Assembly (NCBI GenBank): GCA_034408895.1
Contig: JAWXCI010000037.1
Coordinates: forward strand, 1 to 16,689
Length of the DNA stretch: 16,689 bases
Direction of reading: 5' to 3'
Origin: UBA4660 sp034408895
Lineage (GTDB): Bacteria > Bacteroidota > Bacteroidia > Flavobacteriales_D > Sanyastnellaceae
In this document: one piece after another, positions 7,883-14,896 of the stretch
Layout of the letters: every line of letters starts with the position of its first letter
Position numbering within the stretch: the first letter of the stretch is position 1
Program-made: the position numbers and the translations under genes
Notes under the pieces: generated by a model
Seen by the model: the letters and a program-made list of their open reading frames with translations, nothing else
Databases searched by the model: none
What the model was told of the DNA's origin: nothing

Positions 7883-8220
7883 AGTTAATAGTTCTGAGCA
7901 TTCAACTAACCATTAACCTACCCAAAACACTATGTTTATTAATTGCGTCCGGCCTTAGAGCCGTTAGTGAAGAACCAACCAAACTTCCGGTTGAACCACA
8001 CCTCCATCATAGTAAGAAAACTCCGAATGTTGTTCATTTTGTTACAGTTTAAGCGTTAGTAAAAACAATGGGTCAACTAAAGGGTGCGTGTTATTATTGT
8101 TTCAATGATTGTGCCTTACGGATTTTTTCATTTGATAACAACAATGCCTATGACGCAGGGAATACATCATTACGTTGCTTTGTCCCTAACGCTTTAACTC
8201 TTTTTTCATCATCCCTCCTT

Positions 8221-8240
8221 GATGCTGCGTTAACAGCATC
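8221..8240 (+). other. Short hairpin upstream of the OmpA-family gene
   Basis: GATGCTG and CAGCATC form a perfect 7-base stem around CGTTAA, about 75 bases before the gene start. No T run follows, so it is not a standard terminator. It could be an operator or leader structure. Confidence 0.25.
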
Positions 8241-8288
8241 GTGCATAAAATGAACGAAAGAAAAACTAGATGACCGCCCGGTTTAGCA

Positions 8289-8296
8289 GAACTTTG
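8289..8296 (+). promoter_or_regulatory. Possible -7 promoter element of the OmpA-family gene
   Basis: GAACTTTG differs from TAnnTTTG at one position and lies 18 bases before the preferred start at 8315. Its position inside the upstream extension also argues that translation starts at 8315 and not at 8270. Confidence 0.25.
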
Positions 8297-8314
8297 GCCA
8301 TCAAACAAAATGAA

Positions 8315-9307
8315 ATGAAAACACTATCTATTCCTTTTTACCTATTGATGATGGCGCTGGTCACATCCTGCGTTACCGCCCGCAAATTCGAAGAACTGCA
8401 AACCCGCAAAACGCAGGTAGAGTCGGAAAACGAATCCCTGAAAACCAAGAACGAACAACTGAATGCGCAGGTGAAAGAACAACAATCGCTGGCCGATGTG
8501 CAGGCCAAGATGCTGGCCGAACTGCAGGCGGATACAACAGATTTGGGCAAACAATACCGCCAAATAAAAGTGCAGTACGACAAGATAAATGAGTTGAGTG
8601 ATATCTTGGGCAACAAGAGCAACGAACTGCTGGGCCTCGCTTCCGATGAAAACAAAAAGCTGATGGCCGAGTTGGATGCCACACGCATAGCCCTCCAAAA
8701 AAAGGAAGACGCCCTGAAAGTGCTGGAAAAAACCCTGAACGAAAAGGAAACCAGCCTTACTCAACTGAACACCGACCTGAAAACACGCGAGCAGCGGCTG
8801 AAGGAACTGGAGGACATGATAGCCCAGCAGGAAGCCGCATCCAATGCGCTGAAACAAAAGGTATCGGGCGCCCTTCTTAGCTTCAAGGACAAAGGCCTTA
8901 CAGTGGAAGAGCGAAACGGCAAGGTGTACGTAAACATGGAGGCGAAACTCCTCTTTGCATCAGGCAGCACCAAAGTGGAAGACAACGGCAAGAAGGCATT
9001 GATTGACCTTGCCAAAGCCATAGAAAACGAGGCGGATATGGAAATAGTGGTGGAAGGCCACACGGATACCGACAAGATTTCCTCAACCACCATCCCGCGC
9101 GACAATTGGGAGTTGAGTGTATTGCGCGCCACCGAAGTGGTGAAAATCCTTACGACCAACAGCAAATTACAGCCGAAGACCCTCAGTGCATCGGGCCGAA
9201 GCGAGTACATTCCGGTGGATGCAGCGGACAAGGCCAAGAACCGCAGGATTGAAATTATTCTTTCACCAAAACTCGATGAGTTGTACAAACTGATTGAGGG
9301 GAATTGA
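8315..9307 (+). CDS. OmpA-family lipoprotein with coiled coil
   Basis: A 330-residue envelope protein, counted from the ATG at 8315. This start places a clean lipoprotein signal at the N-terminus: MKTLSIPFYLLMMALVTSC, with C19 as the lipidated residue. The longer frame from 8270 would bury the signal behind 15 polar residues. Residues about 24-185 form a long Glu/Lys/Gln-rich coiled coil. The C-terminal about 130 residues are an OmpA/Pal/MotB peptidoglycan-binding domain: YVNMEAKLLFASGSTKV, then EIVVEGHTDTD (243-253), NWELSVLRATEVV (264-276) and the terminal NRRIEI (309-314). It probably tethers the membrane to peptidoglycan across the periplasm. It appears monocistronic and converges with the cysteine-repeat gene. 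Confidence 0.9.
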   Translation: MKTLSIPFYLLMMALVTSCVTARKFEELQTRKTQVESENESLKTKNEQLNAQVKEQQSLADVQAKMLAELQADTTDLGKQYRQIKVQYDKINELSDILGNKSNELLGLASDENKKLMAELDATRIALQKKEDALKVLEKTLNEKETSLTQLNTDLKTREQRLKELEDMIAQQEAASNALKQKVSGALLSFKDKGLTVEERNGKVYVNMEAKLLFASGSTKVEDNGKKALIDLAKAIENEADMEIVVEGHTDTDKISSTTIPRDNWELSVLRATEVVKILTTNSKLQPKTLSASGRSEYIPVDAADKAKNRRIEIILSPKLDELYKLIEGN

Positions 9308-9366
9308 TCCCTGGGCTTCCCGGTTCTATAGGTTTCTTGCCTCAACTCAGGCTTTTCGCTTTTATA

Positions 9367-9388
9367 GTCGGCCATTGAGTGGGCCGGC
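9367..9388 (+). terminator. Possible terminator of the OmpA-family gene
   Basis: GTCGGCC (9367-9373) pairs with GGCCGGC (9382-9388), with one G-T wobble and an 8-base loop. A T-rich stretch follows but no clean T run. It lies 60 bases after the stop codon. A weaker GCCT/AGGC hairpin followed by TTTT lies just before it. Confidence 0.4.
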
Positions 9389-9660
9389 CTGCATTTTCCT
9401 TCTAGTATTTTTATACAAATATGCCATCTCGTAACAAGGACTCGCCTTCGCGTGACATAGAGATGCCGTCTCAACATAAAAATGTCAATCTGGTGCGAAG
9501 GAATGATTGCTCATATTTTAGGAATGACCGCTTGAAGTGAAGGAATGAGAATGCTGGCCGCAGAAATGCCCCCGGCCAGCCATTTGCATTGTTGTGCCAT
9601 AGGCAATAAAGAATCGGCTGAGCGCGGAAATTGAGCAGAAGAAATAAGAAATTCACTCAA
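9389..9660. repeat. Repeat-bearing spacer between convergent genes
   Basis: Three copies of GGAATGA start at 9500, 9521 and 9542, exactly 21 bases apart. The first two extend to GGAATGAnnGCT. Two further similar segments start with ATGCCrTCTC at 9421 and 9463. A hairpin follows (GCTGGCCG at 9553-9560, CGGCCAGC at 9573-9580). Both flanking genes end into this region, so promoter function is not expected. A decayed dispersed element or an intergenic RNA are possibilities. Confidence 0.45.
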
Positions 9661-9663
9661 AAC

Positions 9664-9696
9664 AAAAAAGGCTGCCCGAAATGGACAGCCCTTTTC
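9664..9696 (-). terminator. Terminator of the cysteine-repeat lipoprotein gene
   Basis: On the minus strand, AAAAGGGCTGTCC and GGGCAGCCTTTT form a stem with one bulge and one mismatch around ATTTC. It is followed by TTTTTTGTTTT. It starts about 20 bases after the stop codon. Confidence 0.8.
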
Positions 9697-9715
9697 TTAT
9701 CAGAAATTCTTTTTC

Positions 9716-10678
9716 TCAGTCAACGGGGTACATCAGCACACCACTTTCAATGTCCAAGCTTTCGGCTCCAACAGAATAAAGTGTTCCGCTGAAATAAAGG
9801 CGCATGATGCCAACAGGCCCCGGAACAAAACGTACCAAAAAGGCTTCTCCTTCTCCAGGAGCCAATGCAGATGTGTAAACTATTCCACCGGCATCCACAT
9901 AAGTCATCACATAATCAGGAGTGGTAGTATCATCAAAAGGAACATCCAACTCTTCAACCCATCCCGCAAGAGGATCGTTAATGACAATAGTCATAGTCCC
10001 GAATTCAAGACTGCTGCCGGTTACCGTCAAGTCTGTTCCATCGAAAGTAAAATTGATGATGGCTGGTGGGGTTGTGTGGGCTTCATTGTTCTCCGTCCAG
10101 TTGTAGATGGTGTCGCAAGATTCACAAAAGCCGGTCACACCTATACCACAGTCCACCCAAAGTTCTTGTCCGTCCAGTACAAAATTGCCGCAGTTGCCAT
10201 CCGTTGCACAGGGGGGGCACTCGGTACCACCGCAATCAATTCCTATTTCATCACCATTGTCCATATCATCGGTACAGGTGGGGCAGGCTTCACAAACTCC
10301 ACCGCAGTCCACTTCTTCTTCCTGTCCGTTCAAGATGCCATCGTCACAAAGTGCCAGACAAGGGCCGCAGTACGTTCCGCCACAGTCAATACCCACTTCA
10401 TCACCATCCATTACGCAGTTGTTGCATGGGTCGCATTCGCCACACTCGCCACCACAATCCAGACAGGTTTCTCCAAATTCAACTTCAAAAATCCCATTGA
10501 TGCAGTGATCGCATTCGGGGCAATTAGGCCCACCGCAATCCAGCAGAAATTCGCTGTTGTTTAAAATTCCGTCATAACAATTGGGTGGAATTTTATTGTC
10601 TTCGTTGAGGCATGATGCAAGGAAAGCACCCGCAAAAACCAGGGCGAAGAATCCGCCAATGACATAACTTTTTTTCAT
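9716..10678 (-). CDS. Lipoprotein with six Cys/Asp-rich repeats
   Basis: A 320-residue predicted lipoprotein. The signal is MKKSYVIGGFFALVFAGAFLASC, with C23 lipidated; the next residues LNEDN include two acids, resembling the acidic surface-export signals of Bacteroidetes lipoproteins. Residues 34-188 hold six imperfect repeats of 22-28 residues with the plan C-x-(D/N)G-x3-(N/D)-x2-E-x-x-x-DCGG-x2-C-x2-C (about 34-56, 59-82, 88-107, 111-132, 135-157 and 163-188). The last repeat is looser: DCG followed by a longer insert. Four cysteines per repeat suggest stacked disulfide modules, and the Asp/Asn/Glu pattern suggests calcium binding. Both are inference. Residues 190-320 are beta-rich and cysteine-free, probably one sandwich domain that ends SGTLYSVGAESLDIESGVLMYPVD-like (FSGTL at 296-300). 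I recognise the repeat style from secreted Bacteroidetes proteins but no named function. It has no T9SS-type C-terminal signal that I can see. Confidence 0.88.
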   Translation of the reverse strand: MKKSYVIGGFFALVFAGAFLASCLNEDNKIPPNCYDGILNNSEFLLDCGGPNCPECDHCINGIFEVEFGETCLDCGGECGECDPCNNCVMDGDEVGIDCGGTYCGPCLALCDDGILNGQEEEVDCGGVCEACPTCTDDMDNGDEIGIDCGGTECPPCATDGNCGNFVLDGQELWVDCGIGVTGFCESCDTIYNWTENNEAHTTPPAIINFTFDGTDLTVTGSSLEFGTMTIVINDPLAGWVEELDVPFDDTTTPDYVMTYVDAGGIVYTSALAPGEGEAFLVRFVPGPVGIMRLYFSGTLYSVGAESLDIESGVLMYPVD

Positions 10679-10703
10679 GATTTATTGTGGATTTTAAAGG
10701 TGT

Positions 10704-10711
10704 CGAATATA
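10704..10711 (-). promoter_or_regulatory. Possible -7 promoter element of the cysteine-repeat lipoprotein gene
   Basis: The minus strand reads TATATTCG, fitting the TAnnTTYG pattern, 25 bases before the start at 10678. No TTG is seen at the expected upstream distance. This lies within the frame upstream of the preferred recJ start, supporting the shorter recJ call. Confidence 0.35.
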
Positions 10712-10794
10712 CAGGAGCCAAGACGGTACAGAGCTGCGAAGGGTTGCAGGATAAGCCGTTCAAAAAGTTGGCTAAGCCTAACTTTAGCCCTGCA

Positions 10795-12582
10795 ATGATT
10801 AAAGAATGGACATTGAATGAAGTGCCAGATACCCAAGCGGTGCAGGAGCTAAAACAAAGCCTTGGGGTGGACGACATTATTGCGCGGTTGCTTGTGCACA
10901 GGGGTATCAAAACATTTGAAGAAGCCCGGATTTTTTTTCGCCCCGACCTCAGTCAACTGCACGACCCCTTCCTGATGGCGGACATGCACAAAGCCGTTGA
11001 CCGCCTTACCCAAGCTGTGTGCATTAAAGAAAAAGTGTTGGTTTATGGCGATTATGATGTGGACGGCACCACCGCAGTAACCCTTGTTTTTTCATTCCTC
11101 AAAAAAATGGGGGTGGACTGCGAATTCTATATCCCCGACCGCTATACCGAAGGCTACGGGTTTTCATTCAGCGGGGTGGAACATGCAAAGGCCAATGGCC
11201 AATCACTCATCATCACGCTCGATTGTGGAATTAAGGATGGAAAAAAAGTGGAACTCGCAACATCTTATGGCATTGATGTCATTATTTGCGACCACCACAA
11301 TCCTTCTGAAATGCCGGATGCTTATGCCGTGCTCGATCCCAAACGAAGCGACTGCAACTATCCGTACAAAGGACTGAGCGGCTGCGGTGTCGGCTTCAAG
11401 ATGCTCCAGGCATATTGCATTCAGCACGACATTCCGCTGGACGAAATTTATTGTTATCTCGACTTACTCACCATTAGTATAGGTGCCGATATTGTTCCGC
11501 TCACCGGGGAGAATCGTGTGCTCGCCAGTTTTGGGCTGCAACAACTTGCCGGGGTAAGAAGGCCGGGCATCAGCGCGTTGCTCCACCAATCGGGATTCAA
11601 AAAACAATCAATCGACATATCCGATGTGGTTTTTATTCTTGCACCAAGAATCAATGCCGCGGGAAGAATTTTCAGCGGTAAACAAGCTGTTCAACTTCTG
11701 CTTGCCGAAACGCTGGAAGAAGCACTGTCACTTTCGCCCGCCATAGAGGAAAACAACAACACGCGCAGGGGACTCGATAAGGAAATAACCATAGATGCCT
11801 TAAAACAAGTTCGGTCCGATGAGTTCTACAACCAGAGTTTCAGCACGGTGGTTTTTAGTGATAGCTGGCACAAAGGAGTGGTGGGCATTGTAGCCGCCCG
11901 ACTGGTTACCGAGTTCTACAAACCTGCCATAGTACTTGTTCAGATCGAAGACAAACTTGCCGGAAGTGCACGCTCCATTCCTGGTATTGATTTATTTGAT
12001 GCCTTGGGAAAATGCAGCGACCTTCTCGACCAGTTTGGCGGCCACACCATGGCAGCAGGATTAAGCATGCATGTTGAAAATTTCAACGCTTTCCGCCAAA
12101 GGTTTGATGAAGTAGTGGCTAAAACGCTCGCACACCGCAGGCCTACACCCTCCGTTGGGATTGATGCGGAAATCAATTTCGAAGAAATCACCCCTAAGTT
12201 TTTCAGGATCCTACAGCAGTTCCAACCCTTCGGCCCGGAAAACATGAAGCCGGTTTTTCTAACCCGAAACATAATGGATGCAGGATACACCCGAGCGGTG
12301 GGCCAAACCGGAAGCCATCTGAAATTCCATGCTAAGCAGCAAGGCAACGAAAAGGTAAAATTGGACGGCATCGGGTTCGATTTCGGGCCGCATGTTCCTG
12401 CGCTAAAAATGAAAGTGCTTGCCGATGTGGTGTACACACTGGAGGAACATGAGTGGAATGGAAACACCACTATCCAGATGAATATCCGCGAAATGAAAAT
12501 GAACGGAGGGCTTCCACCGGAAGCAATGATCTACGATAAATCGGGGGAGGATTTAGCAGCGCTTACTAAGCCTGTTTCTTAA
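10795..12582 (+). CDS. recJ: Single-stranded-DNA-specific exonuclease RecJ
   Basis: A 595-residue 5'-3' exonuclease of recombination and mismatch repair, counted from the ATG at 10795. The frame is open back to 10687, but family members start close to MIKEWTL and the extra 36 residues look non-protein-like. The DHH phosphoesterase motifs are intact: GDYDVDGTT (85-93), TLDCGI (141-146), CDHHNP (165-170) and the PRINAAGR segment (284-291). The DHHA1 domain has QFGGHTMAAGLS (413-424), and the OB-like C-terminal domain spans about 455-570. All manganese-binding aspartates and histidines expected for the family are visible. It is divergent from the cysteine-repeat lipoprotein gene. Its last 17 bases overlap the end of the convergent small gene. 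Confidence 0.95.
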   Translation: MIKEWTLNEVPDTQAVQELKQSLGVDDIIARLLVHRGIKTFEEARIFFRPDLSQLHDPFLMADMHKAVDRLTQAVCIKEKVLVYGDYDVDGTTAVTLVFSFLKKMGVDCEFYIPDRYTEGYGFSFSGVEHAKANGQSLIITLDCGIKDGKKVELATSYGIDVIICDHHNPSEMPDAYAVLDPKRSDCNYPYKGLSGCGVGFKMLQAYCIQHDIPLDEIYCYLDLLTISIGADIVPLTGENRVLASFGLQQLAGVRRPGISALLHQSGFKKQSIDISDVVFILAPRINAAGRIFSGKQAVQLLLAETLEEALSLSPAIEENNNTRRGLDKEITIDALKQVRSDEFYNQSFSTVVFSDSWHKGVVGIVAARLVTEFYKPAIVLVQIEDKLAGSARSIPGIDLFDALGKCSDLLDQFGGHTMAAGLSMHVENFNAFRQRFDEVVAKTLAHRRPTPSVGIDAEINFEEITPKFFRILQQFQPFGPENMKPVFLTRNIMDAGYTRAVGQTGSHLKFHAKQQGNEKVKLDGIGFDFGPHVPALKMKVLADVVYTLEEHEWNGNTTIQMNIREMKMNGGLPPEAMIYDKSGEDLAALTKPVS

Positions 12583-12901
12583 AAACAAAACGGTACTTGA
12601 TAATTTTCCCGATCTGGGATGAGTCGTTTTTGTTGAGCTGGATTTTGTTCAGCTTCTTCACTACATAATCTGCAAGTTCCTGGCTGGTGGCCGCAATATC
12701 TACAATGTTCACTTTGCCTGTGGCATCAATACTGAAACTCACTTCCACCGTTCCTTCAAGATTTTTTTCTTTAGGATCCTGGCTGTCACTCCCGAATTGC
12801 AGAGATGGATCCTTCTGTACCCACGGCAAGCGGTCGCAAGCTGAAACGATAGAACCGGAAAAACTGAGTGAAAGAGCAAAAATTAAAATGATGTTGCGCA
12901 T
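12566..12901 (-). CDS. Small secreted TonB-C-like protein
   Basis: A 111-residue protein with a signal peptide (MRNIILIFALSLSFSGSIVSA, cleavage near residue 21; C22 follows, but no clear lipobox). The mature part is about 90 residues. Residues about 49-109 (GTVEVSFSIDATGKVNIVDI, then LADYVVKKLNKIQL and KYRFVFKK) show the beta-alpha-beta pattern of the TonB C-terminal fold: strand, D-x-x-G-K-V turn, helix and final strand. The anchor and proline-rich spacer of true TonB are missing, so it is not an energy transducer; a periplasmic protein with that fold is more likely. Its stop codon lies inside the last codons of recJ. Function unknown. Confidence 0.75.
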   Translation of the reverse strand: MRNIILIFALSLSFSGSIVSACDRLPWVQKDPSLQFGSDSQDPKEKNLEGTVEVSFSIDATGKVNIVDIAATSQELADYVVKKLNKIQLNKNDSSQIGKIIKYRFVFKKQA

Positions 12902-12951
12902 CTGTAATCAGGTTTTGATATCGGACTTTGGCAAGACGCTGAAAAGCAGGC

Positions 12952-12985
12952 CGAAGTTACCCGCCTTGCAAAAAATTATCCCAAA
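12952..12985 (-). promoter_or_regulatory. Candidate promoter of the TonB-C-like gene
   Basis: The minus strand has TAACTTCG (12952-12959), 50 bases before the start, with TTTG (12982-12985) 22 bases further upstream. Both elements and the spacing are compatible with a Bacteroidetes promoter. Confidence 0.4.
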
Positions 12986-13020
12986 CACTTTCACAAAAGG
13001 TGGGAAGAGATGTTAAAGGG

Positions 13021-13165
13021 GAAAAAGCAAATGGCAAAGGGTCCCGATAAAAATCGGGATTCCGCTACGCTTCACAAAAGGCAATAAGCAAGGGGCAATA
13101 AGCAAAAGGCGAAACACTTTACGAAGTGGGAATTACGTGGGCGCGTAATTCGTAATTCTTTTTTC
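13021..13165. repeat. Cluster of short repeats and hairpins
   Basis: The spacer between the TonB-C-like gene and the barrel gene is dense in small repeats. TCCCGAT-AAAA-ATCGGGA is a perfect 7-base hairpin (13042-13059), followed by TTCCGCTACGCTTC. GCAATAAGCAA occurs at 13081 and 13095, a 14-base period. CACTT/AAGTG makes a small stem at 13116-13128. GAATTACG and CGTAATTC (13130-13137 and 13144-13151) form a perfect 8-base stem, with CGTAATT repeated directly 7 bases later and a T run following. I recall TCCCGAT hairpins and CGTAATT repeats as dispersed in Bacteroidetes genomes. No open frame of note crosses it. Confidence 0.6.
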
Positions 13166-13248
13166 ATCCCACATGTAACTTCCAAAAAAGCACCACCGTC
13201 ACACACCCGAAATTCAACACAGAAAAAATAATTTAAAATAAATCCAAT

Positions 13249-14061
13249 ATGAAAACGACTTTAATAACTGCTCTTTGTTTTCTTGTTCTGAGTGCCGCTG
13301 CACAAGAAGGGAAGGACACTACCAACATTCGCATAGGCGATATGAAGGTAATAATGATTGATGAAGGCAAGGACACCAGTGATGTTAGCTACGATGAACC
13401 GGACGATGATGAAATCCGTCATGCGCTTACACACTTTGCCGGAGTAGATGTGGGCATGAACATTCTGATTGACAAAAACGGAAAAATGGAATTCACAGAT
13501 TCTACCAACTCGTGGTTGGAGCAGGATTACGCCCGCTCGATGAGCTGGAGATTCAACCTCTTCGAAGAAAAAATCAGGATTGTGAAAGACTACGTAGGCA
13601 TTCTTGTAGGTGCGGGTTTCACCTACAATAGTTATGGACTGAAAAAAAATGTGGACGTGATATCAGACGACAGCCTGGGTACTTATGGAGTGCTGCGCGA
13701 CCCCGATGATGCGGATTATTCCAAAAACAAATTGCGCGCTTCTTACATCAACGTGCCCATCATGCTTGAGTTCAACACCAGCAGCGACAATGAAAAAAGT
13801 TTTCACTTTGCTGCCGGTTTCCAGGGCGGATGGCGCATGGGTGCAGTAACCAAACAGAGGTACGAAAGGGATGCCGAAGAAAGACGACTGCGCAGGAGCA
13901 GCGACTTTAACATGACAGACTGGACCCTTGATCTCAGTGCAAGAATCGGCTACCGCAATTTCACCCTTTGGGCAAATTATGGACTGACTTCACTTTTTGA
14001 AACGGACAAAGGCCCGGAGGTTTATCCGGTTTCAATCGGTGTACAATTCGTGGCCTTCTAA
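13249..14061 (+). CDS. Outer-membrane beta-barrel protein (PorT-like family)
   Basis: A 270-residue exported protein with a standard signal peptide (MKTTLITALCFLVLSAAAQ, cleavage after about residue 18-19). An Asp/Glu-rich linker (about 20-58) precedes a predicted eight- to ten-stranded barrel. Alternating aromatic/polar strands are visible, for example YVGILVGAGFTYNSYG, YINVPIMLEFNT, FHFAAGFQGGWRMG, TLDLSARIGYRNFTLWANYGL and the final strand VYPVSIGVQFVAF ending in Phe. This is the plan of the OMP_b-brl_2 / PorT-like family. The genuine PorT of type IX secretion is shorter in its N-terminal linker and cannot be asserted here. No sigma/anti-sigma pair lies beside it. A TAACTTCC motif 66 bases upstream is a one-mismatch -7 candidate. 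Hairpins with T runs follow the stop. Confidence 0.8.
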   Translation: MKTTLITALCFLVLSAAAQEGKDTTNIRIGDMKVIMIDEGKDTSDVSYDEPDDDEIRHALTHFAGVDVGMNILIDKNGKMEFTDSTNSWLEQDYARSMSWRFNLFEEKIRIVKDYVGILVGAGFTYNSYGLKKNVDVISDDSLGTYGVLRDPDDADYSKNKLRASYINVPIMLEFNTSSDNEKSFHFAAGFQGGWRMGAVTKQRYERDAEERRLRRSSDFNMTDWTLDLSARIGYRNFTLWANYGLTSLFETDKGPEVYPVSIGVQFVAF

Positions 14062-14070
14062 AAAACAACA

Positions 14071-14102
14071 ACCCGTTCGCGATTACAAAGCGAAGGTTTT
14101 TT
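14071..14102. terminator. Bidirectional terminator candidate between convergent genes
   Basis: TTCGC/GCGAA, extended by ACC/GGT across a two-base bulge, forms a hairpin with T runs on both strands (TTTTTT on plus, TGTTGTTTTTT on minus). It lies 10 bases after the barrel gene stop and could also end the exonuclease operon. Confidence 0.5.
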
Positions 14103-14107
14103 CAGCA

Positions 14108-14144
14108 GGAGCGGTTTCCAGACAGGGACCGCTTCTGTGTTTTT
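14108..14144 (+). terminator. Second hairpin after the barrel gene
   Basis: GGAGCGGTTTCC and GGGACCGCTTC pair with a small internal loop around AGACA. They are followed by TGTGTTTTT on the plus strand, so a second terminator for the barrel gene is likely. Confidence 0.5.
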
Positions 14145-14166
14145 ATCAATGTAAACTTTACTTGTA

Positions 14167-14886
14167 TCAAACAGAAAATACACTTTTTTCTTCAAGAATA
14201 GGCTCGCCTTTGTAACGAAGAAAAATCTGTGCAACGGTGAGCACATCCTTCCTGCAATAGATATCAATGCGTTCAAGATTTTTTTCTTCCCAATAGACTT
14301 GCCTCACCTGGCTTCCATCAATATCATCCTTGGGTGTGGGCACACCAAAAATTTTCGCCAGAAGTTTTAAAGAGGTGTAATGTTTAAAGTCTCCGAACTT
14401 CCAGAGTTCTAGTGTATCAATATGACTTACCTCCCAGGGTTTGCGCCCCGCGGTGTCGAGCATCATGGGCAATTTAATTCCATTTACCAGCATCCTGCGG
14501 CTGAGGTAGGGAAAATCAAATTCCTTTCCGTTGTGTGCGCATAAAAGCTTGAATGGATTGTTGGTGTGCGTTTCAAGCAAGGATGCAAATCCTTCCAGCA
14601 CCTTCTTTTCATCATGGCCACTAAATGATGTGCAACGAAAAACACGTTCGCCTTTTTTCTGTGCAAAATATCCGGCACCCACACAAATCACTTTACCGAA
14701 TTCAGCATAGATGCCCGCGCTTTCGTAACTCTGCTCAACAGAGAGTTGCTGTTTCTCCCGGGTGAACCTTGTTTTGTCGGTCCACAACATTTTGAAATCA
14801 TCATCAAGCAGTTCAAATGAGGGTTGCTGTGGAACCGTTTCAATGTCAATAAAAAGAATTTCTTCGAAGTGTATGCTGGCGAGCAT
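14167..14886 (-). CDS. Predicted 3'-5' exonuclease related to the PolB proofreading domain
   Basis: A 239-residue DEDDy exonuclease of the DNA_pol_B_exo2 type. Exo I is FIDIET with D14 and E16, Exo II is AHNGKEFDFPYL with D124, and Exo III is YCRKDVLTV with Y210 and D214. All four acidic metal ligands and the tyrosine are present, so it should be active on DNA or RNA 3' ends with two metal ions. It is a stand-alone exonuclease: no polymerase or helicase domain, and the length matches the family. It is the last gene of a three-gene minus-strand run, 10 bases after the conserved small protein, and they are probably translated from one message. The physiological substrate is not evident. The start ATG has no Shine-Dalgarno. 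Confidence 0.9.
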   Translation of the reverse strand: MLASIHFEEILFIDIETVPQQPSFELLDDDFKMLWTDKTRFTREKQQLSVEQSYESAGIYAEFGKVICVGAGYFAQKKGERVFRCTSFSGHDEKKVLEGFASLLETHTNNPFKLLCAHNGKEFDFPYLSRRMLVNGIKLPMMLDTAGRKPWEVSHIDTLELWKFGDFKHYTSLKLLAKIFGVPTPKDDIDGSQVRQVYWEEKNLERIDIYCRKDVLTVAQIFLRYKGEPILEEKSVFSV

Positions 14887-14896
14887 GGCTGTGGAA

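Larger units (their letters stand above)
7883..8314. other. Long spacer without a convincing gene
   Basis: This 432-base stretch leads to the OmpA-family gene. The longest forward frame (8068-8253, 61 codons) has no recognisable domain and odd composition. Another frame is open without an ATG from about 7953 to 8060. Short structures are present: GATGCTG/CAGCATC hairpin arms at 8221-8227 and 8234-8240, and a distant inverted pair (TAAGCGTTAG near 8050, CTAACGCTT near 8187). A long 5' leader, a small RNA or gene decay could explain it; the sequence does not decide. Confidence 0.5.

Noticed and set aside
8068..8253. Small forward gene of 61 codons
   Set aside because: No domain, signal or convincing composition; no promoter element; better explained as chance frame in a spacer.
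9421..9537. Small forward frame of 38 codons starting MPSRNKD
   Set aside because: Low-complexity, no promoter and lies on a repeat-bearing spacer between convergent genes.
9500..9548. CRISPR-like array
   Set aside because: The repeat is only 7 bases, with 14-base gaps, three copies and no cas genes.
10066..10564. Two long forward frames of 144 and 162 codons
   Set aside because: They are antisense to the cysteine repeats; the His/Ser/Pro-rich or Thr/Ala-rich content mirrors the repeat codons.
10687..10794. N-terminal extension of RecJ
   Set aside because: The extra 36 residues do not resemble family N-termini and overlie the candidate promoter of the divergent gene; the start at 10795 is preferred.
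13249..14061. Calling the barrel gene porT of type IX secretion
   Set aside because: Only the general barrel family is supported; no other secretion genes lie nearby and the acidic N-terminal linker is atypical.
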